From the NCBI RefSeq assembly GCF_002954705.1, contig NZ_MSCO01000002.1, positions 728,714-792,713 on the forward strand: 64,000 nt of DNA, read 5' to 3'. The notes under the pieces are model-generated. The model saw nothing but the letters and a program-made list of their open reading frames with translations. It was not told the origin of the DNA and made no database searches. The position numbers and the translations under genes are program-made. Below, in pieces: positions 61,470-64,000 of this stretch. The stretch is from Aliivibrio sifiae. Its GTDB lineage: Bacteria; Pseudomonadota; Gammaproteobacteria; Enterobacterales; Vibrionaceae. Each line of letters opens with the position of its first letter. Within the stretch, counting starts at the first letter, position 1.

Positions 61470-61994
61470 ATGCCAAGAAAATTCATTAAACGTTTTTTAC
61501 CAAACCACGAAACAATTAAACGCCAAAAAGCATTAAAAGTATTCGGCAATGTATTGTATAACCCAAACCTATGGTGTTTGAACCGCCGCTCTGCAGCTGG
61601 CGCGTTTGCTGTCGGTTTATTTATGGCGTTTGTCCCTCTACCTAGTCAAATGATTATGGCTGCTGGATTAGCCATTTTATGCAGTGTAAATCTACCATTA
61701 TCTATTGCATTAGTATGGGTAAGTAACCCAGTTACTATGCCCGTTTTATTTTATGGCGCGTACAAAATTGGTGCTTGGGTATTATCAACACCCGCTCAAC
61801 ATTTCCATTTTGAATTATCATGGGAATTCATTGGTTCTCAAATGTCAACGATTGGCCCTCCGTTTCTACTGGGTTGTGCGATTTGTGCCGTTGTTTCTGC
61901 TCTTATTGGCTATTTTGGTATTCGTGGACTTTGGCGGTACTCCGTTGTTAGAAGTTGGAAAAAACGAACTCTAAGACTAAAAATTCCACGTTAA
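61470..61994 (+). CDS. DUF2062 membrane protein
   Basis: 174 residues. Basic N terminus (MPRKFIKRFLPNHETIKRQK), then LWCLNRRSAAGAFAVGLFMAFVPLPSQM, typical of DUF2062, followed by two or three hydrophobic segments and a basic C terminus. Function unknown; it is found next to comEC in many gammaproteobacteria. The AGAAG ribosome site, if used, lies inside the start of comEC on the other strand. Confidence 0.85.
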   Translation: MPRKFIKRFLPNHETIKRQKALKVFGNVLYNPNLWCLNRRSAAGAFAVGLFMAFVPLPSQMIMAAGLAILCSVNLPLSIALVWVSNPVTMPVLFYGAYKIGAWVLSTPAQHFHFELSWEFIGSQMSTIGPPFLLGCAICAVVSALIGYFGIRGLWRYSVVRSWKKRTLRLKIPR

Positions 61995-62219
61995 AAACAA
62001 TCTACCCTTTTCAGATAGATCCTTTCTATTACTGGCAGTAAATCTTTGCTGTCAGTTCACAAAACTAAACTTTCGCTCAAACAATACGTCATGTTTCTTG
62101 TAATATATTTATGGTTGTCTCACTAATTAAACCACGTAAAATCAGTAGTTCGCTTAGTATTGAATATAAAATAATAAAGAGATAATAGACATCGTATACT
62201 GCCGATTAAGGAATATGAC

Positions 62220-62372
62220 ATGAATGAAATTAATGAATGTCCAAACTGCCTTTCTGATGAATTGCTCATTTCAGAGAATCAAAAAACAGTGATCTGCTCA
62301 GATTGCGGAGTTGTCAAAAAAGATGGAGTCTGGGTTCTTGTAACAACCCCTCAGAGCGAAGCTGTTATTTAG
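62220..62372 (+). CDS. 50-residue zinc-ribbon protein
   Basis: Short gene with AAGGA at 7-base spacing before the ATG. It encodes two Cys pairs, CPNC at residues 7-10 and CSDC at 26-29, 15 residues apart, in the TFIIB-like pattern CPxC...CSDCG. This predicts a single zinc ribbon with a short C-terminal tail. No other domain. It ends just before a strong terminator and is its own transcription unit. Function unknown. The presence of a good ribosome site, the Cys pattern and the terminator make it a real gene rather than chance. Confidence 0.75.
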   Translation: MNEINECPNCLSDELLISENQKTVICSDCGVVKKDGVWVLVTTPQSEAVI

Positions 62373-62380
62373 CCCTTACA

Positions 62381-62411
62381 AAAAAGCCCATACACCTGTA
62401 CGGGCTTTTTT
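62381..62411. terminator. Bidirectional terminator between the zinc-ribbon gene and ppaC
   Basis: AAAAAGCCC and GGGCTTTTTT flank an inner TAC/GTA pair and an ACCT loop. T tracts occur in both directions. Confidence 0.88.
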
Positions 62412-62436
62412 AACTAGTTGCTTAATATAACTACAA

Positions 62437-63357
62437 TTAAGCAAAAACTTCTTGTAGTTGAGGAACAACTTGCTTTTTACGGCTAAGAACACCATCAAGC
62501 CAAACTCGGCCATTCACAGTTGCTTTACCGTAAGCTTTCTCAGTCAAGTCTGAGTTATCACTAATAACAAGTAGCTCTGAGCCTTCTTTCATGATGTCAG
62601 TTAAAAGCAAAATCATAGTATGACGATTGCCTTCCACTTTCATTGTTGCGATATCCGCTTCTAAATCAGCTTTAATCTCATCAAATACAGAAAGATCGAT
62701 AACTTCAAGTTGGCCAATACCAACAAGCTCACCATTCATATTAAAGTCTTTAAAATCACGCATAACAAGGTCACGCACCGCCGTACCTTCAACTGCTGAT
62801 TTCACTTTAAACATTTCCATGCCTAATGCTTTAAAGTCTTCAATACCAGCGATCTCAGCTAGTGCTTCAACACATTTAATATCAGCAGTTGTACATGTTG
62901 GTGATTTGAAAATTACAGTATCACTTAGGATTGCACATAGCATAATGCCAGCAATGTTTTGAGGAATTTCAACATTATAGAAATCGTACATCATCTTAAT
63001 AATTGTATTACTACAACCAACGGGACGGATCCAACATTCTAGTGGTGTTGAAGTCGTCAAATCACCTAGTTTATGGTGGTCTACGATACCTACAATTGTA
63101 GCTTCTGCAATATCATCTGGTGCTTGAGTTAACTCAGAATGGTCAACAATATAAACGTCTTCACCAGCATAGCTAGTTTTAAACTCTGGAGACTCTAAAC
63201 CAAACTTATCAAGGATGAATGCTGTTTCAGGAGAAAGTTCACCTAGACGAGCTGGAATAGCAGCTTCGCCAATTTGATTTTTTAAGTAAGCAAGTGCGAT
63301 TGCACCACAAATTGAATCTGAATCTGGGATTTTATGGCCCACTACATACATTGACAT
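62437..63357 (-). CDS. ppaC: Manganese-dependent inorganic pyrophosphatase
   Basis: 306 residues from the ATG at 63357, 9 bases after GGAG; a frame continuing upstream to 63492 overlaps promoter sequence and is not conserved. Family II pyrophosphatase of the DHH superfamily. Motifs: GHKIPDSDSICGA, VDHSELTQ and VGIVDHHKLGD, with the Mn ligands, then the C-terminal DHHA2 domain with HTMILLLTDIMKEGS. Hydrolyses pyrophosphate in the cytoplasm; such soluble Mn-dependent enzymes are found in many vibrios. Confidence 0.95.
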   Translation of the reverse strand: MSMYVVGHKIPDSDSICGAIALAYLKNQIGEAAIPARLGELSPETAFILDKFGLESPEFKTSYAGEDVYIVDHSELTQAPDDIAEATIVGIVDHHKLGDLTTSTPLECWIRPVGCSNTIIKMMYDFYNVEIPQNIAGIMLCAILSDTVIFKSPTCTTADIKCVEALAEIAGIEDFKALGMEMFKVKSAVEGTAVRDLVMRDFKDFNMNGELVGIGQLEVIDLSVFDEIKADLEADIATMKVEGNRHTMILLLTDIMKEGSELLVISDNSDLTEKAYGKATVNGRVWLDGVLSRKKQVVPQLQEVFA

Positions 63358-63485
63358 TGTATTACTCTCCTTTAAATATGCGCGATATTCTAACAAATTA
63401 ACGGCATTTGAAAAGAAAAAGCTCGTCGTTTTCGATATAGCATTTCTTATAGAAGAAGAGTTCATGGCTATTTCCCATGCTATAA

Positions 63486-63565
63486 ATAGCAAAAAGGCTC
63501 ATATCTTTCGATATGAGCCTTCTTTAATATGGCAGGGGTGGAGAGATTCGAACTCCCAACACGCG
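63486..63565. repeat. 80-bp direct repeat, unit 1
   Basis: Matches 63610-63689 at 77 of 80 positions, 124 bases apart. It carries the tRNA terminator hairpin plus 36 bases of tRNA-Trp 3' sequence. Confidence 0.85.
63494..63521 (-). terminator. rRNA/tRNA transcript terminator, distal copy
   Basis: On the minus strand AAGGCTCATATC and GATATGAGCCTT form a 12-bp stem with a GAAA tetraloop, followed by TTTGC. Second of two tandem terminators. Confidence 0.85.
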
Positions 63566-63600
63566 TGTTATTATGGTGGAGGAATCCGCCGCTCTTTTCC
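63530..63600 (-). pseudogene. Degenerate tRNA-Trp copy lacking the 5' acceptor arm
   Basis: Bases 63530-63565 are identical to the 3' 36 nt of the intact tRNA-Trp gene, including CCA and the T arm. Upstream, the anticodon stem-loop is disrupted by about 13 foreign bases, and only AAAGAGCGGCGGATTCC resembles the D and anticodon 5' side. The 5' acceptor strand is gone, so it cannot fold as a tRNA. Confidence 0.75.
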
Positions 63601-63609
63601 AAAATACAG

Positions 63610-63689
63610 ATAGCAAAAAGACCCATATCTTTTGATATGAGCCTTCTTTAATATGGCAGGGGTGGAGAGATTCGAACTCCCAACACGCG
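63610..63689. repeat. 80-bp direct repeat, unit 2
   Basis: Carries the proximal terminator and the 3' part of the intact tRNA-Trp. The 3 differences from unit 1 fall in the hairpin. Confidence 0.85.
63618..63645 (-). terminator. Hairpin directly after tRNA-Trp
   Basis: On the minus strand AAGGCTCATATC pairs with GATATGGGTCTT, using two wobble pairs where unit 1 has Watson-Crick pairs. It precedes TTTTTGC. Confidence 0.7.
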
Positions 63690-63730
63690 GATTTGGAATC
63701 CGCTGCTCTGCCAGTTGGAGCTACACCCCT
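63654..63730 (-). tRNA. tRNA-Trp (anticodon CCA)
   Basis: 77 nt with encoded CCA. The anticodon stem GCGGA/TCCGC encloses TTCCAAA, giving anticodon CCA. The acceptor strands AGGGGTG and CACCCCT pair, and the T loop GTTCGAATC is standard. It follows 5S rRNA on the same strand, so it is part of the rRNA operon transcript. Confidence 0.96.
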
Positions 63731-63790
63731 GTAGTTATTTTAATGACTTAACTTTGTCTTATTTTACTTTACAAAAGTAAAATTAAATTC

Positions 63791-63910
63791 AAGCCTGGCG
63801 ATGTCCTACTCTCACATGGGGAAACCCCACACTACCATCGGCGCTATTACGTTTCACTTCTGAGTTCGGCATGGGATCAGGTGGGTCCATAACGCTATGA
63901 TCGCCAAGCA
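63791..63910 (-). rRNA. rrf: 5S ribosomal RNA
   Basis: About 120 nt starting TGCTTGGCGA on the minus strand and ending near CGCCAGGCTT. The core GACCCACCTGATCCCATGCC and GAACTCAGAAGTGAAACG segments are those of gammaproteobacterial 5S rRNA. The ends pair to form helix I. The 23S gene should lie to the right of the window. Confidence 0.96.
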
Positions 63911-64000
63911 AATTCTTTCTATCTACCTCAATAAGAGATAAATAATAATCTGGAAAGCTGTTTCTCTATATAAAGAGCTGTTCTTAATCACATTCAATAT
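63911..64000 (-). other. 23S-5S spacer of the rRNA operon
   Basis: AT-rich 90 bases between the 5S gene and the window edge; no tRNA or clear 23S 3' end is recognised. Confidence 0.5.

Noticed and set aside
63358..63492. N-terminal extension of the pyrophosphatase
   Set aside because: It precedes the GGAG and carries no family sequence; MSMYVVGHKIPDSD is the normal start.
1..64000. CRISPR array, prophage, integron or insertion sequence
   Set aside because: No regularly spaced repeats, transposase, integrase or phage structural genes were seen in any frame.

Overview
The window is a stretch of chromosome from a low-GC member of the Vibrionaceae, most likely Aliivibrio (the Vibrio fischeri group). 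The evidence is the gene set and gene order: lolCDE beside a PlzB-like PilZ gene and mfd-csiV, a complete hut operon, mukFEB with cmoM, elyC and the comEC-msbA-lpxK-ycaR-kdsB cluster, and a manganese-dependent pyrophosphatase next to an rRNA operon end. The species cannot be fixed from the sequence alone. I see no prophage, insertion sequence, integron or CRISPR array; nearly everything is chromosomal core or near-core.

Layout. 1-2654: two tandem RluA-type pseudouridine synthases (the first cut by the window edge). 2982-6343: a stand-alone RodA-like protein, the GltS glutamate symporter and a DedA membrane protein; gltS and dedA share an upstream element. 6430-10133 (minus): zwf-pgl-gnd, the oxidative pentose phosphate branch. 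10294-13455 (minus): lolCDE lipoprotein-release transporter. 13628-18649: PilZ-like gene, mfd, csiV. 18768-21478: two DsbA-like paralogues flanking an FKBP isomerase and a methyltransferase. 21617-28170: hutC and hutIGUH, histidine to glutamate. 28344-31708: a frameshifted MATE transporter, a DUF2164 protein and a chemotaxis receptor. 31786-38908 (minus): a copper-resistance operon (Cys/Met/His-rich protein, cusC, cusB, cusA, CopI-like cupredoxin) behind a promoter that looks CueR-dependent. 39099-46259: acyltransferase, hydrolase, NnrS, NagE-type PTS transporter and a two-component system. 46266-55330: J-domain protein, mukBEF, cmoM and the divergent elyC. 55440-61463 (minus): kdsB, ycaR, lpxK, msbA, comEC. 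61470-63357: DUF2062 protein, a 50-residue zinc-ribbon protein and ppaC. 63486-64000 (minus): a partial tRNA-Trp copy, an intact tRNA-Trp and 5S rRNA, the distal end of an rRNA operon whose 23S gene lies beyond the right edge.

Functional themes: envelope biogenesis (lolCDE, msbA, lpxK, kdsB, elyC, csiV, rodA-like, dedA), chromosome maintenance (mukFEB, mfd), carbon and nitrogen acquisition (zwf-pgl-gnd, hut, nagE, gltS) and copper/NO stress (cus operon, nnrS). The most interesting points are regulatory or small-scale: a 19-bp-spacer promoter before the copper operon, an NsrR-like box before nnrS, a 30-bp perfect palindrome before nagE, a 17-codon leader ORF in frame with elyC, a duplicated 40-bp element before gltS and dedA, an uncommon CHPC DsbA paralogue that has lost its lipobox cysteine, a MATE gene broken by one base, and a tandemly duplicated tRNA-Trp 3' half with its terminator. 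I did not find a convincing wholly new multi-gene system. All homology statements come from recognition of motifs and family signatures, not from a database search.
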